From: Denitrobaculum tricleocarpae
Lineage (GTDB): Bacteria; Pseudomonadota; Alphaproteobacteria; Kiloniellales; Kiloniellaceae
NCBI RefSeq assembly: GCF_007004665.1
Contig: NZ_ML660061.1
Location: 177,689-241,688, forward strand
DNA: 64,000 nt
Direction of reading: 5' to 3'
Shown here: one piece after another, positions 8,214-17,212 of the stretch
Layout of the letters: every line of letters begins with the position of its first letter
Numbering within the stretch: the stretch's first letter is position 1
Position numbers and translations under genes: made by a program
The notes under the pieces: generated by a model
What the model saw: only the letters and a program-made list of their open reading frames with translations
Told to the model about the DNA's origin: nothing
The model's database searches: none

Positions 8214-8923
8214 GGCTTGAAGCCGCGGGCGGGTAAAGGCGTCTCGGGCTCCAGGAGTTTCAGATCGTCCAACTGCGCGACCGATGTACCGCCTGCGTCG
8301 TCGGTGTCTGCCGATATTGCAATATACGCCTTGCCCGGCGGCGGCGACCCGAATGCCATTTGGTAATCGGCGGTGATGTCGATTTCTTCGCTGAACCAGA
8401 TACCGGTCGGCGTCGACCCGGACCGCAAAACGATGAGCTTCGAGTTCTCGAAGTGCGGGTTCGACATTTTAGCGCCGCGTTCCGCGGTTCCGCCCCAGAC
8501 ATAGGTCAGAACCTGACCGATCATGGGATAACCGAAGAGGGAACCCAGACGGTTGCCAAGCGTGACATCCTCGGGTTTCGGCGGGAACCAGATGTGCAGC
8601 GCGAGCGGCCGGTCGTCCTTGCCGCTTCTGGAGAGATCGGTGGCCGGAATATTCTGGTCGACACGCCAGCGCCAGGCGAGGCGTTTAGAGGGGGCACCTT
8701 CGATCTGGGCATAGAGGAAAGCGACGGCGTTCTCTGCCTCAATCTGAAGACTGCCGGTTTCGGATATTTTGAACTCGGCCGGGTCCTTGTCCGGAAGTTC
8801 CAGCAGCTCCCAATCCTCGAAGGCCGGCGGCACAGTAGAGGGCGCCGCCAGTGCCGGTGCGGCCACGGCTATCGCGGCTGCCATGAGTGTAAGCGCGGAT
8901 CGTCTCAGGGCTCTCGGGGTCAC
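8210..8923 (-). CDS. DUF3047 family exported protein
   Basis: A 237-residue protein with a Sec signal peptide (Arg-rich start, hydrophobic residues 10-25, cleavage near ALA-AP). The mature part has the DUF3047 pattern: a LAWRWRVD strand, LALHIWFPP, a Trp-Gly-Gly segment, and a C-terminal AISADTDD. It is probably a periplasmic beta-sandwich protein. It is the first gene of the operon and translates directly into the diiron protein gene. The molecular function of this family is not known. Confidence 0.8.
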   Translation of the reverse strand: MTPRALRRSALTLMAAAIAVAAPALAAPSTVPPAFEDWELLELPDKDPAEFKISETGSLQIEAENAVAFLYAQIEGAPSKRLAWRWRVDQNIPATDLSRSGKDDRPLALHIWFPPKPEDVTLGNRLGSLFGYPMIGQVLTYVWGGTAERGAKMSNPHFENSKLIVLRSGSTPTGIWFSEEIDITADYQMAFGSPPPGKAYIAISADTDDAGGTSVAQLDDLKLLEPETPLPARGFKP

Positions 8924-9182
8924 TGGGCTGGTCTCTTGTGTTGTAAACTGCGGTCACCCACGAATTTGGGTCTGTTATTGATTTCGGCAACTCACAAGCG
9001 ATCACCAGCTGTTGAACGCCGGGAGACCTGGCGGGATGGCAGTTCGTGACGTAATCCTGCGTCTGTTTGTTGATTTTCCGCTGTAAATCTGCCCGGATGC
9101 CTGAAGCCAAGCCGATTCCAAAGGCCAATTCCCGGTTCGCAGGATGCCACTGCGGATACGGCTCGATGAGAAAGCAACGAAG

Positions 9183-9581
9183 ATGCCGGATCCTCTTTTT
9201 CACATGATCGCCCGGGCGCCGCGCCCCGTGGCTCCGTTCTCCCATGCCGTTGAGGCCGACGGCTGGGTGTTTCTGACCGGCCAGATGCCGACCGATCCGA
9301 CCGATCCGGATGCACCGCTGGCCGCTGGTATCGAGGCGCAAACCCGCCGTGTGATGGATAATCTGGTGCTGGTTCTCGAAGGGCTCGGGCTCGGCCTTGA
9401 GCACGTGGTCTCGGCGCGCGCGTTCCTTACGGAGTTCGAACGGGACTATGCGGCCATGAACGACGTCTATCGGTCCTACTTTCCCGCAGGCCGCCTGCCG
9501 GCGCGCACCTGTGTTGGCGTGACCGCCCTCGCGGTTCAGGCGCTGGTGGAGATCGATTTTATTGTGAAACGGCCATCCTGA
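9183..9581 (+). CDS. RidA-family protein (YjgF/YER057c/UK114)
   Basis: A 132-residue Rid-family protein. It shows the family pattern SHAVEADGWVFLTGQ, a TRRVMDNLVLVLEGLG helix, and an Arg in the GRLPARTCVGV strand, where the imine-binding Arg of deaminase-active RidA proteins sits. RidA proteins hydrolyse reactive enamines and imines such as 2-aminoacrylate; other subgroups lack this activity. ATG 9183 is preferred over an upstream start at 9144, which would add an unconserved leader. It is divergent from the DUF3047 operon. Confidence 0.85.
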   Translation: MPDPLFHMIARAPRPVAPFSHAVEADGWVFLTGQMPTDPTDPDAPLAAGIEAQTRRVMDNLVLVLEGLGLGLEHVVSARAFLTEFERDYAAMNDVYRSYFPAGRLPARTCVGVTALAVQALVEIDFIVKRPS

Positions 9582-9617
9582 CGGACCGGCGCCGGACCTG
9601 AGAGATTGACGCCAGGG

Positions 9618-10157
9618 TTATGTGCGCAGCATCTGGCGGAGCGAGTCGAATTTCAGCTCTCCTTCGCTGGCCGTCAGCGGGTCCTGGAAACGTGAAACCT
9701 TTTTGTCGATTTCTGCCCAGTCTTTGTCGGACAACGCCTCAAGCGCCGCAGGGAAGAAGACCTGCTCTTCCTTGACCATGTGCTGGCGCTGTTCGTCGAT
9801 AAAGTCTCTGGCGATTTTTACGAAGGCGTCCCGGGAGATTTCAACCTCCATCAGAACCTCGACCACGGCCTGCGCGAACTCATGCAGCCGCCCGGAGATT
9901 TCGGCGTGTTCCTTGTCGATGTCACCAACCGGTGCCGCCATTTCGGGGTCTCTTTTGCGCAAAACCTCCAAAATCAGGTTTTCCTTCGGGTGGTGATAGA
10001 GGTCCGGATAGGTCAGGAAATAGTCTATGACATCCTTGAGAAGGTCGTAGTCGGGTCTTTGAGCGTCTTCAAAGAGAGTGACTTGCCGGTCGAGCAGGTC
10101 GAGCATCCGTGCGGTGGTTCTATGCTCGGATCGCAGTGTCTGAATCGCTTGGGTCAT
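9618..10157 (-). CDS. Hemerythrin HHE cation-binding domain protein
   Basis: A 179-residue cytosolic helical protein. His and Glu ligands are visible in four helices: LRSEHRTTARMLD, YHHPKENLILE, DIDKEHAEISGRLHE and RQHMVKEEQVFFPAALE, the usual layout of HHE proteins binding a non-haem diiron centre. Such proteins sense or store oxygen, or handle nitric oxide or iron stress. A GGAGC lies before the start. It is downstream of the cytochrome c gene on the same strand but separated by a good terminator, so it is probably transcribed alone. Confidence 0.88.
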   Translation of the reverse strand: MTQAIQTLRSEHRTTARMLDLLDRQVTLFEDAQRPDYDLLKDVIDYFLTYPDLYHHPKENLILEVLRKRDPEMAAPVGDIDKEHAEISGRLHEFAQAVVEVLMEVEISRDAFVKIARDFIDEQRQHMVKEEQVFFPAALEALSDKDWAEIDKKVSRFQDPLTASEGELKFDSLRQMLRT

Positions 10158-10300
10158 GACCTGCTCCGCAATTGGGAAAGAGATGGCTGCATGCTACAGA
10201 GCAGGCCTGCGCCGATCCTTGATGCAGATCAAATTCTCTTTGAGGCACTCCCGGGTCTGGACGGCAGGCTCTTAAAGAGTTCTTCGATCCTTCTGAGCAC

Positions 10301-10340
10301 AAAAAAACGGCCCGGAAACTTTGCTTCCAGGCCGTTTTTA
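10301..10340 (-). terminator. Rho-independent terminator of the cytochrome c gene
   Basis: Read on the reverse strand, AAAACGGCCTGGAAGC and its imperfect complement form a GC-rich stem with a small A/T loop, followed by a run of seven T. The stem is nearly symmetrical, with A/T flanks on both sides. It lies 44 bases past the cytochrome c stop. Confidence 0.8.
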
Positions 10341-10383
10341 ATTCATGGCTGCCTGGTTCCTGGCAGCTTCGAAAAACTCGACG

Positions 10384-10797
10384 CTACTGCAGTGATTCCA
10401 GATAAGCGACGATGTCCTGACGGAGTTCAAGCTTCTTGAACTTGTTCGCCATTTTCGATCTGACCTTGTCCTTGCCAACGAACGCGGCAAGGTACTTCTT
10501 TGGGTCTTCGAGATAAGCGACCAACTGATCGGGCTCCCAAACAAGACCTTTTTCAGCGGCTTCGGCGAAAACATCAGAGTACTTGTAGCCATCCACGGTA
10601 CCGGCTGTGCGGCCGATGATATTGTGCAGGGATGGCCCTACTTTGTTTTTACCTTCTTCGAGGGAATGGCAGGCGGAGCAGCGCTTAAAGGCTTTCTCTC
10701 CCTTTGCGGCATCACCTGCTGCAAAGGCGTTTCCACTGGTCAAAGCGACCGCGAATGCCAGTGCGACCGGCGCAATCGCCTTAAAACTGTTTTTCAT
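10384..10797 (-). CDS. Class I c-type cytochrome (c550/c2-like)
   Basis: A 137-residue periplasmic electron carrier. There is a Sec signal peptide (cleavage near Ala26/27), a haem motif CSACH at 40-44, and a probable distal ligand Met116 in SKMANKF. GPSLHNIIGRTAG and the Trp-x-Pro-x-x-Leu segment are typical of small soluble mitochondrial-like cytochromes c. The start at 10797 is chosen over a longer frame because a signal peptide begins there and GGAGAG lies 5-10 bases upstream. Probable partners are the bc1 complex and terminal oxidases. Confidence 0.93.
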   Translation of the reverse strand: MKNSFKAIAPVALAFAVALTSGNAFAAGDAAKGEKAFKRCSACHSLEEGKNKVGPSLHNIIGRTAGTVDGYKYSDVFAEAAEKGLVWEPDQLVAYLEDPKKYLAAFVGKDKVRSKMANKFKKLELRQDIVAYLESLQ

Positions 10798-11340
10798 TCG
10801 TTCTCTCTCCGTTGGGCTTTCGTGCGCGATTAGTATCACAAGAAGCTCTTCAAATACAGGGCTCTTGCGGAAACCCGGGGCAAACCGGCGGCCGGATGAT
10901 CTGATCCATAAAAGTTCCGGGAAACAGCGCCATCCAAATCCACATCGAGTGTTACAACAGGTAACCGGGTGTCTCATCTTGGGGCCTGCTTCCAAATGTC
11001 GCGCAGGCTTATCTCGATGAAAGGCTCTCACAACAAGGAGACCAAATGATGAACAAATAGTTCTTGGCCTGACGTTTTTGATCGAAGCGCCGTTTTAACC
11101 AGAGCCGCATTGAATTCGTTCGGGCCCCGGGCTCGATAGAGTAAGCTTCCGTTTCGGCCATAAAGTTCCGTTTCTTTTGCAAAATGGTGGATATTGCACA
11201 GCCACCGAGCTTCAATTACAATTCAGAATTGATCTGACGTTTGGTTTTTAAACGTTTATGTTGGTTTGCTCGATGAAGTGACCTCAGGGTTGCGACAACT
11301 CAAAATCTGGTTTTGAACGTCTCAAAGAAGGAATCTGAGC
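10798..11340. other. Intergenic region around the cytochrome c promoter
   Basis: This 543-base stretch has no gene I can defend. It must hold the reverse-strand cytochrome c promoter. GTTAC-N5-GTAAC at 10951-10965 is a small dyad within it. A 68-codon reverse frame at 11009-11215 has atypical composition and no family resemblance. The part from 11200 to 11310 is A/T-rich compared with the surrounding genes. Confidence 0.4.
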
Positions 11341-11643
11341 TTGAAGTATTGCTGTTTCGCCGTTTTGCTGATGATTTCAGGCGATGCTGCCGCGCAGGAG
11401 GTGAACTATCAGGCGCTGTACAAGAAAGCGGCGGTCGACCTGGCACAGTCCGAGGCCATGGTCGGGATGTTAAAAAAGCAGACCTGGGCCTTCCGAAAGC
11501 TTCTCACGCTTCATGGTATCGACTTTCAGGACGAAGTGGTGATCAGGAATGATGCAGGAATCATTGTCGAGCGGATCAATCTGACTCAGGACCCCGTACC
11601 TGCTGTCAGTCCAAGGCTGACAGAAAAACCAGCAGTCAATTGA
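11341..11643 (+). CDS. Small exported hypothetical protein
   Basis: A 100-residue protein from a TTG start, with AAGGA about 6-10 bases upstream. It begins with a plausible signal peptide (hydrophobic residues 4-13, cleavage after AAA-Q near residue 18), followed by a helical, Lys/Gln-rich stretch and a short beta-like segment. I do not recognise a family. Its isolated position and alternative start leave real doubt, but the signal peptide is in the right place. Confidence 0.45.
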   Translation: MKYCCFAVLLMISGDAAAQEVNYQALYKKAAVDLAQSEAMVGMLKKQTWAFRKLLTLHGIDFQDEVVIRNDAGIIVERINLTQDPVPAVSPRLTEKPAVN

Positions 11644-11928
11644 TAGTGGCCAAGCTGATCGGGAAAAGGTTGATCGGGATCAGACAGATAGGAGTAAGAC
11701 TGGCAGGGGCCAGGCGCGCCGCTCGAAGCGGATAGCCGTCATCTCTGCAAGTGTTGTCTCTGCAGACACAGCCTTGGCTTTTTTTCGTGATAACTATCCG
11801 CAAGGCGCTGTACACAGCAGACCAACGGCACTCAAGCGCCACGGTTTCGGCCATATTCGTAGCCGTTACAAGTTGCGGCTCGAGCGTTGAAGCACACCGC
11901 AGACCGTCATTTTATTGAATGAGATAAA

Positions 11929-12004
11929 TGGTGCCCAGGGGCGGATTTGAACCACCGACACGCGGATTTTCAATCCGCTGCTCTACCAACTGAGCTACCT
12001 GGGC
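11929..12004 (-). tRNA. tRNA-Phe (GAA)
   Basis: Read on the reverse strand, 76 bases fold as a tRNA: acceptor GCCCAGG pairs with CCTGGGC, the D-arm contains AGCTCAGTTGGTAGAGC, the anticodon stem-loop has anticodon GAA, and the T-arm contains GGTTCAAATCC. The CCA end is encoded at 11929-11931. It closes the housekeeping block downstream of yacG, a common position in Alphaproteobacteria. Confidence 0.97.
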
Positions 12005-12179
12005 ATCGCCGCGAAATCGCGGACGAGGGCTTATAGAAAATGTGCCGCCGTCTGTCCAGAGCAAATGCCGCGATTTAACGCTTTCTGTCCAGAGGATTTT
12101 TCGAACCCGGCCCCACGCCCGCCTCATGGCTGGTCCGGCGGCCCAACAGGATCGTTAGACTCGGCGCACGACAGCCTTT

Positions 12180-12407
12180 TCAGTAGTCTTCGCTATCCCC
12201 AAGCGAGCCGTCACCGGGCGCCTCGTCAGTGGGGATGCGATAACTTTCCTTGAACCAGCGCCCCAGGTCCACGTCTGCGCATCTTTTAGAGCAAAACGGC
12301 CGGTACTTTGGCTCTACAGGCCCTTCACAGATGGGGCAGCGCCCCGCCGTTTTGATGGTATGAATCGGCTCAGCGGCGACGTTAATCTCTTTTGGTTTGT
12401 CGGTCAT
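12180..12407 (-). CDS. yacG: DNA gyrase inhibitor YacG
   Basis: A 75-residue zinc protein. The four metal ligands are Cys24, Cys27, Cys39 and Cys43 (CPIC and CSKRC), followed by the conserved [10 protein letters not shown] segment and an acidic C-terminal tail. YacG binds GyrB and inhibits gyrase. The gene starts 9 bases after the RNase E/G stop and is clearly part of that operon, its standard context in Alphaproteobacteria. Confidence 0.93.
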   Translation of the reverse strand: MTDKPKEINVAAEPIHTIKTAGRCPICEGPVEPKYRPFCSKRCADVDLGRWFKESYRIPTDEAPGDGSLGDSEDY

Positions 12408-12416
12408 GACGGATTC

Positions 12417-13691
12417 TTAGCGCTGAACCGCCAGGACCTCAAGCCTGGGAAGAGCGGCATAGCCGTCTTTTTCCGGGTTGTGCTGTAGGCATTCAAGCTG
12501 CAAACCCTGGCCCAGGCGTTTCTCAACAAGAGACCTGGCTTTTGCAACCTGGCCTTTCCGCAAAAGCTGAACGACCCTGTCGGGTGCCTTGACCAGGATT
12601 TCCGAGCCAGGAGCCGCTTCGGCTTCCCGCAAGGCAAGGCGTAAAGCCTCGTAGGCCAGGGTAGCTGCATCCCGCTGCCGGCCTGATCCCTCTTCGCCGC
12701 CGGGCTCCGTGAGGAGTTCCGCCAAAGTCGGACCCGCCCGACGCCGGGTCATCTCAAGCAGGCCCGAAGGCGACATTCCCATCACCTGACAAGGTTGATC
12801 GTCATCTTTCAGTGCCAACCGAAGGCTTGCGACGACCTGATCGCGGGCTTTTTTGTCTCTCATCTCAAGGCAATCGACAACAATCAGACCGGCGACCGCC
12901 CGCAGGCGAAGCTGCCTTGCAATCTCAGTCATGGCCTTGAGATTGACTTCAAGGGCCTGGTTTTGCGCCGTTCCGCTGGTAGCCATGGCGCCAAGATTGA
13001 CGTCAATGGCGGTAAGAGTGCGTACGGGCTCGATCAAAAGCGACCCTCCACCCGGCAGTTCGACGAGAGGATACAGGAGCGCATCGATCTGCTCCTCGAC
13101 GCCCTCGCGCTCGAACAGCGGCCGCAGAGCGGGGTCATACGTCACCTCTGCACCAGACATCCCCGCCGCTTCGAGCCTCATCGCCAAATCCCGGCAGAAT
13201 CCACTGTCATCCACAACGATTGCTTCGATTTCATTCTGGCGGGCGATGAGCGCCAAGAGCGGGTCTGCCCCTTCGGTCAGAAGGGAGGGACAGTCGGCAT
13301 CGGATGCTGAAGCCTCCAGGCCGGCAGGCGGGTCATGAATGCGTGCGGTGAGGCGGACCCCCTTGTCCTCACCGGCCTCGCGAACGACCTTGACCGTGAC
13401 GGTGTCGCCCTCGGACAGAGCATGGCCAAGCTGCTTTTTGCCGGGCGCTTCTCCACGCGGCAAAAGACCGGGCCTGGGCAGGCCGATGTCGATGAACGCC
13501 GCCTCGAGGCCCGTGCTGATCTCCTGAACGCGGCCCAGATAGATGTTTCCCAACACACGCGGCCGGTCGTCGCGCAGAATTAAAAGGTCTTCCAGGCGTT
13601 CTTCCCGAAGCGCCGCAACGCGCACCTCGCCGGGCAAACGGGATATCAGGATCCGCACCGGTCCCGACGGGCGCTCCTGCCGGGCGCTCAT
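12417..13691 (-). CDS. Short ribonuclease E/G family protein
   Basis: Endoribonuclease of the RNase E/G family, 424 aa. An S1-like RNA-binding region covers about residues 35-120. The DNase I-like catalytic part keeps both metal-binding aspartates, Asp230 in LTAIDVN and Asp273 in IVVDCLEM, with the IARQLRLR helix between them. After LLEMTRRRAGPTL the CPxC zinc-link of classical RNase E/G is missing, so tetramer assembly must differ or be lost. The scaffold region of RNase E is also absent. It overlaps maf by 4 bases. This short form is usual in this gene cluster; the main RNase E is expected elsewhere. Confidence 0.88.
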   Translation of the reverse strand: MSARQERPSGPVRILISRLPGEVRVAALREERLEDLLILRDDRPRVLGNIYLGRVQEISTGLEAAFIDIGLPRPGLLPRGEAPGKKQLGHALSEGDTVTVKVVREAGEDKGVRLTARIHDPPAGLEASASDADCPSLLTEGADPLLALIARQNEIEAIVVDDSGFCRDLAMRLEAAGMSGAEVTYDPALRPLFEREGVEEQIDALLYPLVELPGGGSLLIEPVRTLTAIDVNLGAMATSGTAQNQALEVNLKAMTEIARQLRLRAVAGLIVVDCLEMRDKKARDQVVASLRLALKDDDQPCQVMGMSPSGLLEMTRRRAGPTLAELLTEPGGEEGSGRQRDAATLAYEALRLALREAEAAPGSEILVKAPDRVVQLLRKGQVAKARSLVEKRLGQGLQLECLQHNPEKDGYAALPRLEVLAVQR

Positions 13692-14272
13692 GGCTTGAAT
13701 CCGGATCCCGTCATCAATGTGGTGACTTCGGCAAGAGGCAGTCCGACCACATTGGAATAGGAACCGTTGATCGAGGGGATCAATGCCGCCGCCCGTCCCT
13801 GGATGGCATAACCACCGGCTTTACCCTGCCACTCGCCACTCTCGATATAGGCAGCAATCTCATCGGGATGCAAACGCTTGAAGACCACCGCGGTCGCGAC
13901 CAGCCGCCAGCGCAGCTTGCCCGACGGGTCGATCAGGGCAACACCGCCCATGACCTTGTGGCGCCGGCCCGACAGCAGTTCCAGACAAGAGCGTGCATCC
14001 TGTTCATCCTCGGCTTTCGGGAGGATTCTTCGTCCGACCGCCACCACCGTGTCGGCCGCCAGAATAAAAGCGCCCGCGTGCCGGGGCGCTACCGCACGCG
14101 CCTTTTCCTGAGCCATTCGCCGGGCATAATCCGCCGGAAGCTCCCTGGGGCCGGGTGTTTCATCGATTTCCGCCGGGTCGACGGTATCTGGCTCTATGCC
14201 GACTTGACGCAACAGATCCAGCCGCCGCGGTGACGCGGAAGCCAGAACAAGGGGAACAGACCGCTCGGCCAT
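13688..14272 (-). CDS. maf: Maf-family nucleoside triphosphate pyrophosphatase
   Basis: A 194-residue Maf protein. Signature segments are SASPRR at 12-17 (nucleotide-binding loop), the EID motif, DYARRMAQEKA, and ILAADTVV with the catalytic Asp. GYAIQGRAA near the C-terminus is also conserved. Maf enzymes hydrolyse non-canonical or canonical nucleotides (dTTP, UTP and methylated forms) to the monophosphate and link to cell division arrest. It lies 14 bases after infA and overlaps the RNase gene. Confidence 0.93.
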   Translation of the reverse strand: MAERSVPLVLASASPRRLDLLRQVGIEPDTVDPAEIDETPGPRELPADYARRMAQEKARAVAPRHAGAFILAADTVVAVGRRILPKAEDEQDARSCLELLSGRRHKVMGGVALIDPSGKLRWRLVATAVVFKRLHPDEIAAYIESGEWQGKAGGYAIQGRAAALIPSINGSYSNVVGLPLAEVTTLMTGSGFKP

Positions 14273-14286
14273 CGCCGGGGGCCGGT

Positions 14287-14505
14287 CTATTTGAATCGGA
14301 AGGTGATACGGCCCTTGGTCAAGTCATAGGGCGTCATCTCAACGTTGACGCGGTCACCAGCCAGCACGCGAATGCGGTGTTTACGCATCTTGCCGGCGGT
14401 ATGCGCCAAAACTTCATGGTCGTTATCGAGCTTCACACGAAACATCGCGTTCGGCAGCAGTTCAAGAACCGTGCCCTGAAACTCCAGTAAGTCTTCCTTC
14501 GCCAT
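14287..14505 (-). CDS. infA: Translation initiation factor IF-1
   Basis: A 72-residue OB-fold protein of exact family length. It begins [13 protein letters not shown], contains [17 protein letters not shown], and ends with [12 protein letters not shown], all diagnostic for IF-1. The protein binds the 30S A-site with IF-2 and IF-3. A non-coding gap of about 190 bases upstream probably holds its promoter. Confidence 0.97.
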   Translation of the reverse strand: MAKEDLLEFQGTVLELLPNAMFRVKLDNDHEVLAHTAGKMRKHRIRVLAGDRVNVEMTPYDLTKGRITFRFK

Positions 14506-14698
14506 TCACTCCGCTTTCCGCTGTTTGCGGTCATACATATGGTGGCACCACCCAATGTGGTACATCCAAAACATTCAACGCCGGCGCTTGTATAGAGGAA
14601 GTTAACGCGGACGTCGAGCGCGCGGATCATATACAGATCCTGTAAATTCTTCAAATCCGAAGAATTTGGGCCCAAAACAGGCGTTTTACCGTGCTGCG

Positions 14699-15142
14699 TT
14701 ACAGGTTGGGCTTGAGATCCAGGGTAAAGCGCTCGGTAATTCGCTTCAAAAGCTGATCCCTGACCTGCCGGTAGGCATCCAGGCGTACTTCCCGGTTTCC
14801 CTCGACGATCGAGGGGTCGAAGGTGTTCCAGAACTCGACTTCGCAGGCCATGGTCCGGGTTAACTCGACCGCACGGTGCTGCGCCTCAGGCGAGAGCGAA
14901 ATGATCAGATCAAAAGAGGTATCTTCAAGCGTATCAAAGGTTTTTGCCTTGTGCCGGGAGATATCGATACCGATTTCGTCCATGACCTCGATGGCAAAAC
15001 CATCCAGCTCGCCGCCGCGCACACCGGCGGAATCCACGTAAATCCGATGTCCCAGGAGATGCTTTAGAATAGACTCTGCCATCGGCGAGCGCACAGCGTT
15101 CATCGTACAGGAGAAGAGAACAGCATCGGGCAGATCGCGCAT
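14699..15142 (-). CDS. Low-molecular-weight protein-tyrosine-phosphatase-like protein
   Basis: A 147-residue phosphatase of the LMW-PTP fold, a family that includes thioredoxin-type arsenate reductases. The P-loop is CTMNAVRS with Cys12 and Arg18 (CX5R), and the general acid Asp109 sits in NTFDPS. The usual tyrosines of the DPY motif are lacking. The loop starts CTMN rather than CxGN, as seen in the copy that always lies between UPF0262 and infA in Alphaproteobacteria; its true substrate is unsettled. Confidence 0.85.
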   Translation of the reverse strand: MRDLPDAVLFSCTMNAVRSPMAESILKHLLGHRIYVDSAGVRGGELDGFAIEVMDEIGIDISRHKAKTFDTLEDTSFDLIISLSPEAQHRAVELTRTMACEVEFWNTFDPSIVEGNREVRLDAYRQVRDQLLKRITERFTLDLKPNL

Positions 15143-15148
15143 CCGCGC

Positions 15149-15685
15149 TTAACCCCGGATATGCAAAACGCAGATCAGCGTGAAAAGCCGTCTCGCAGTT
15201 TCGAAATCAATGTCGATTTTCTCGGCGAGCCGCTCTCTTAAGAGCTCGGAGCCGTCATTGTGGAGCCCGCGGCGTCCCATATCGATCGCTTCGATCTTTG
15301 CCGGGCTGGCCACCTTGATGGCCTCGAAATAAGTCTCGCAGACGCTGAAATAGTCACGGACGATCCGCCGGAAAGGCATGAGCGACAGTTCGATGGTGCG
15401 CAGATGCGCTTCCTGGGCGTTCGAGATGACGAATTGCAGACGATTTTCCGCGATTCCCAGCTTCAACCGGTAGGGTCCTGTAAAATCGCCGGTGGGCGCA
15501 AAGAAATTCTGCTCAAGCAGATCGAAGATCGCGATCGTGCGTTCCTGCTCCACATCGGCACTCCGGCGCACCATGGTCCGCTCGTCGAGCACAATGTCTA
15601 TGAGACGCTGATCCGCGGTTTCTGTCGACTTGTCCCCGCCGCAATCATGTCCGTCGTTCATCCCGTCCCCCCGTTTCCCATCCAA
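15149..15685 (-). CDS. UPF0262 family protein
   Basis: A protein of up to 178 residues (154-170 if a later Met is used, for example the one at 15661). Conserved parts are IVLDERT, the PYRLKLGIAENRLQF stretch, LSLMPFRRIVRDYFSVC and AIDMGRRGLHNDGSELL. UPF0262 is an alphaproteobacterial family without a known function, found with hisD and infA. Its stop lies 6 bases before the phosphatase start, so the two are co-transcribed. Confidence 0.88.
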   Translation of the reverse strand: MDGKRGDGMNDGHDCGGDKSTETADQRLIDIVLDERTMVRRSADVEQERTIAIFDLLEQNFFAPTGDFTGPYRLKLGIAENRLQFVISNAQEAHLRTIELSLMPFRRIVRDYFSVCETYFEAIKVASPAKIEAIDMGRRGLHNDGSELLRERLAEKIDIDFETARRLFTLICVLHIRG

Positions 15686-15907
15686 AGCAGGGTTTTAACC
15701 GCAATCCCTTTAGAACCTGATTAACACCGCTCCCGGGCCCGGCACGACCAGCGTCTTGAGCTCTGCACCAAGCATTTGAATCCGTTTAATTTCCGGTGTC
15801 GTAGTACTCCAAACCCGGCCCACATTGGTTCAGAATAAAGAGATTATCAATCCTGCAGGAACCGGAGCGCGAAATTCGACACCCCTTCACACTCGAGCGG
15901 AGGAGTA

Positions 15908-17212
15908 TCAGGTCATCTCGCTTTTTTCCAGGCGCAGGGCAATGGAAAGGGCATGCGCTCCCAGACCCTCGGACTGTGCCAGTGTCACTGCTGCAGGTCC
16001 GATAGCGCCCAGGCTATCCGGATTGCAGGAAATCAGGGACGAGCGTTTGAGGAAATCAAGCACGGAAAGACCGGAGGAAAACCGCGCCGAGCGCGCGGTC
16101 GGCAAAACGTGGTTGGGTCCGGCAATGTAATCGCCGATAGCCTCGGGCGTATGCCGGCCGAGAAAAATCGCGCCCGCATGGCGAACCTGTGCCGCCAGGG
16201 CGTCGGGATCCTCGACCGCCAACTCCAAATGTTCCGGCGCCACGCGATCTGAAAGCCGGGCGGCCACCTTCATGTCCGGCACCAGAATGATGGCACCGTG
16301 ATCCCGCCAGCTCTCACTGGCAATCCCGGTCCTCTCCAAGGACTGCAAATGGACCTCGACAGCGCGCTCAACCGCCACTGCAAAGTCAGCATCGTCCGTG
16401 ATGAGGATCGATTGGGCCGCGGTGTCGTGCTCGGCCTGCGACAGCAAATCCGCGGCAATCCAGCGCGGCTCGTTACCGGCGTCGGCGATTACCAGGATCT
16501 CCGAGGGCCCGGCAATCATATCGATGCCGACCCTTCCGAAAACCTGCTTCTTCGCGGCCGCCACATAGGCGTTGCCCGGGCCGACGATCTTGTCCACCGG
16601 CGCAATCGTCTCCGTGCCGTACGCCAGCGCCGCGACGGCCTGAGCACCGCCGATCCGGTAGATCTCTGTCACCCCGGCCAGTTTGGCTGCCGCCAGCACC
16701 AGCGGATTGATCACACCGTCAGGCGTCGGCACGACCATAACGACCCGCTCACTCCCGGCAACCGCCGCCGGAATTGCGTTCATCAGGACTGACGAAGGAT
16801 AAGACGCTAACCCGCCCGGCACGTAGAGACCGGCAGCCGAGACAGGGGTCCAGCGATGCCCAAGGCGCACGCCATCTGCATCGGTATAGTCCAAATCCTC
16901 GGGCACCTGCCGCCGGTGGTAGTCCCGAATACGATCGGCGGCCACACTGAGGGCAGCCAGGTCTTCGGACACGCACTTTGCTTCGGCTGCCATGATCTCG
17001 TCGGCCGAAACCCGCAGGGTCTCTGCGGTCAGGGTCAGACGGTCAAAGCGCTCGGTATAGTCAACCAGCGCCGCATCTCCGCGCGTCCGAACGTCCTTCA
17101 AGATCGCGGCGACAGTTTCGTTCACGTCGAGCGAATCTTCGCGCTTGGACGCCAGGAGTTCCCGGAACGCCGCCTCGAAGCCGGCATCCGCCGCATTCAG
17201 CTTAAGCGGCAT
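15908..17212 (-). CDS. hisD: Histidinol dehydrogenase
   Basis: A 434-residue zinc enzyme catalysing the last two oxidations of histidine biosynthesis (L-histidinol to L-histidine with two NAD+). Visible are [15 protein letters not shown], the VGPGNAYV loop, the [11 protein letters not shown] segment with zinc and catalytic residues, and VAPEHLEL. The start at 17212 is chosen because GGAGG lies 6 bases upstream; a start at 17245 would bury that site. The start overlaps the end of hisG by 11 bases, so the genes are coupled. Confidence 0.95.
   Translation of the reverse strand: MPLKLNAADAGFEAAFRELLASKREDSLDVNETVAAILKDVRTRGDAALVDYTERFDRLTLTAETLRVSADEIMAAEAKCVSEDLAALSVAADRIRDYHRRQVPEDLDYTDADGVRLGHRWTPVSAAGLYVPGGLASYPSSVLMNAIPAAVAGSERVVMVVPTPDGVINPLVLAAAKLAGVTEIYRIGGAQAVAALAYGTETIAPVDKIVGPGNAYVAAAKKQVFGRVGIDMIAGPSEILVIADAGNEPRWIAADLLSQAEHDTAAQSILITDDADFAVAVERAVEVHLQSLERTGIASESWRDHGAIILVPDMKVAARLSDRVAPEHLELAVEDPDALAAQVRHAGAIFLGRHTPEAIGDYIAGPNHVLPTARSARFSSGLSVLDFLKRSSLISCNPDSLGAIGPAAVTLAQSEGLGAHALSIALRLEKSEMT

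Noticed and set aside
11009..11215. 68-codon reverse frame upstream of the cytochrome c gene
   Set aside because: Composition and lack of conserved features argue against it; the A/T-rich region looks like a promoter area.
11912..12127. Reverse reading frame over the tRNA-Phe gene (VAQLVEQRIENPRVGGSNPP-like)
   Set aside because: This peptide is the known false translation of a tRNA gene; the tRNA fold accounts for the sequence.
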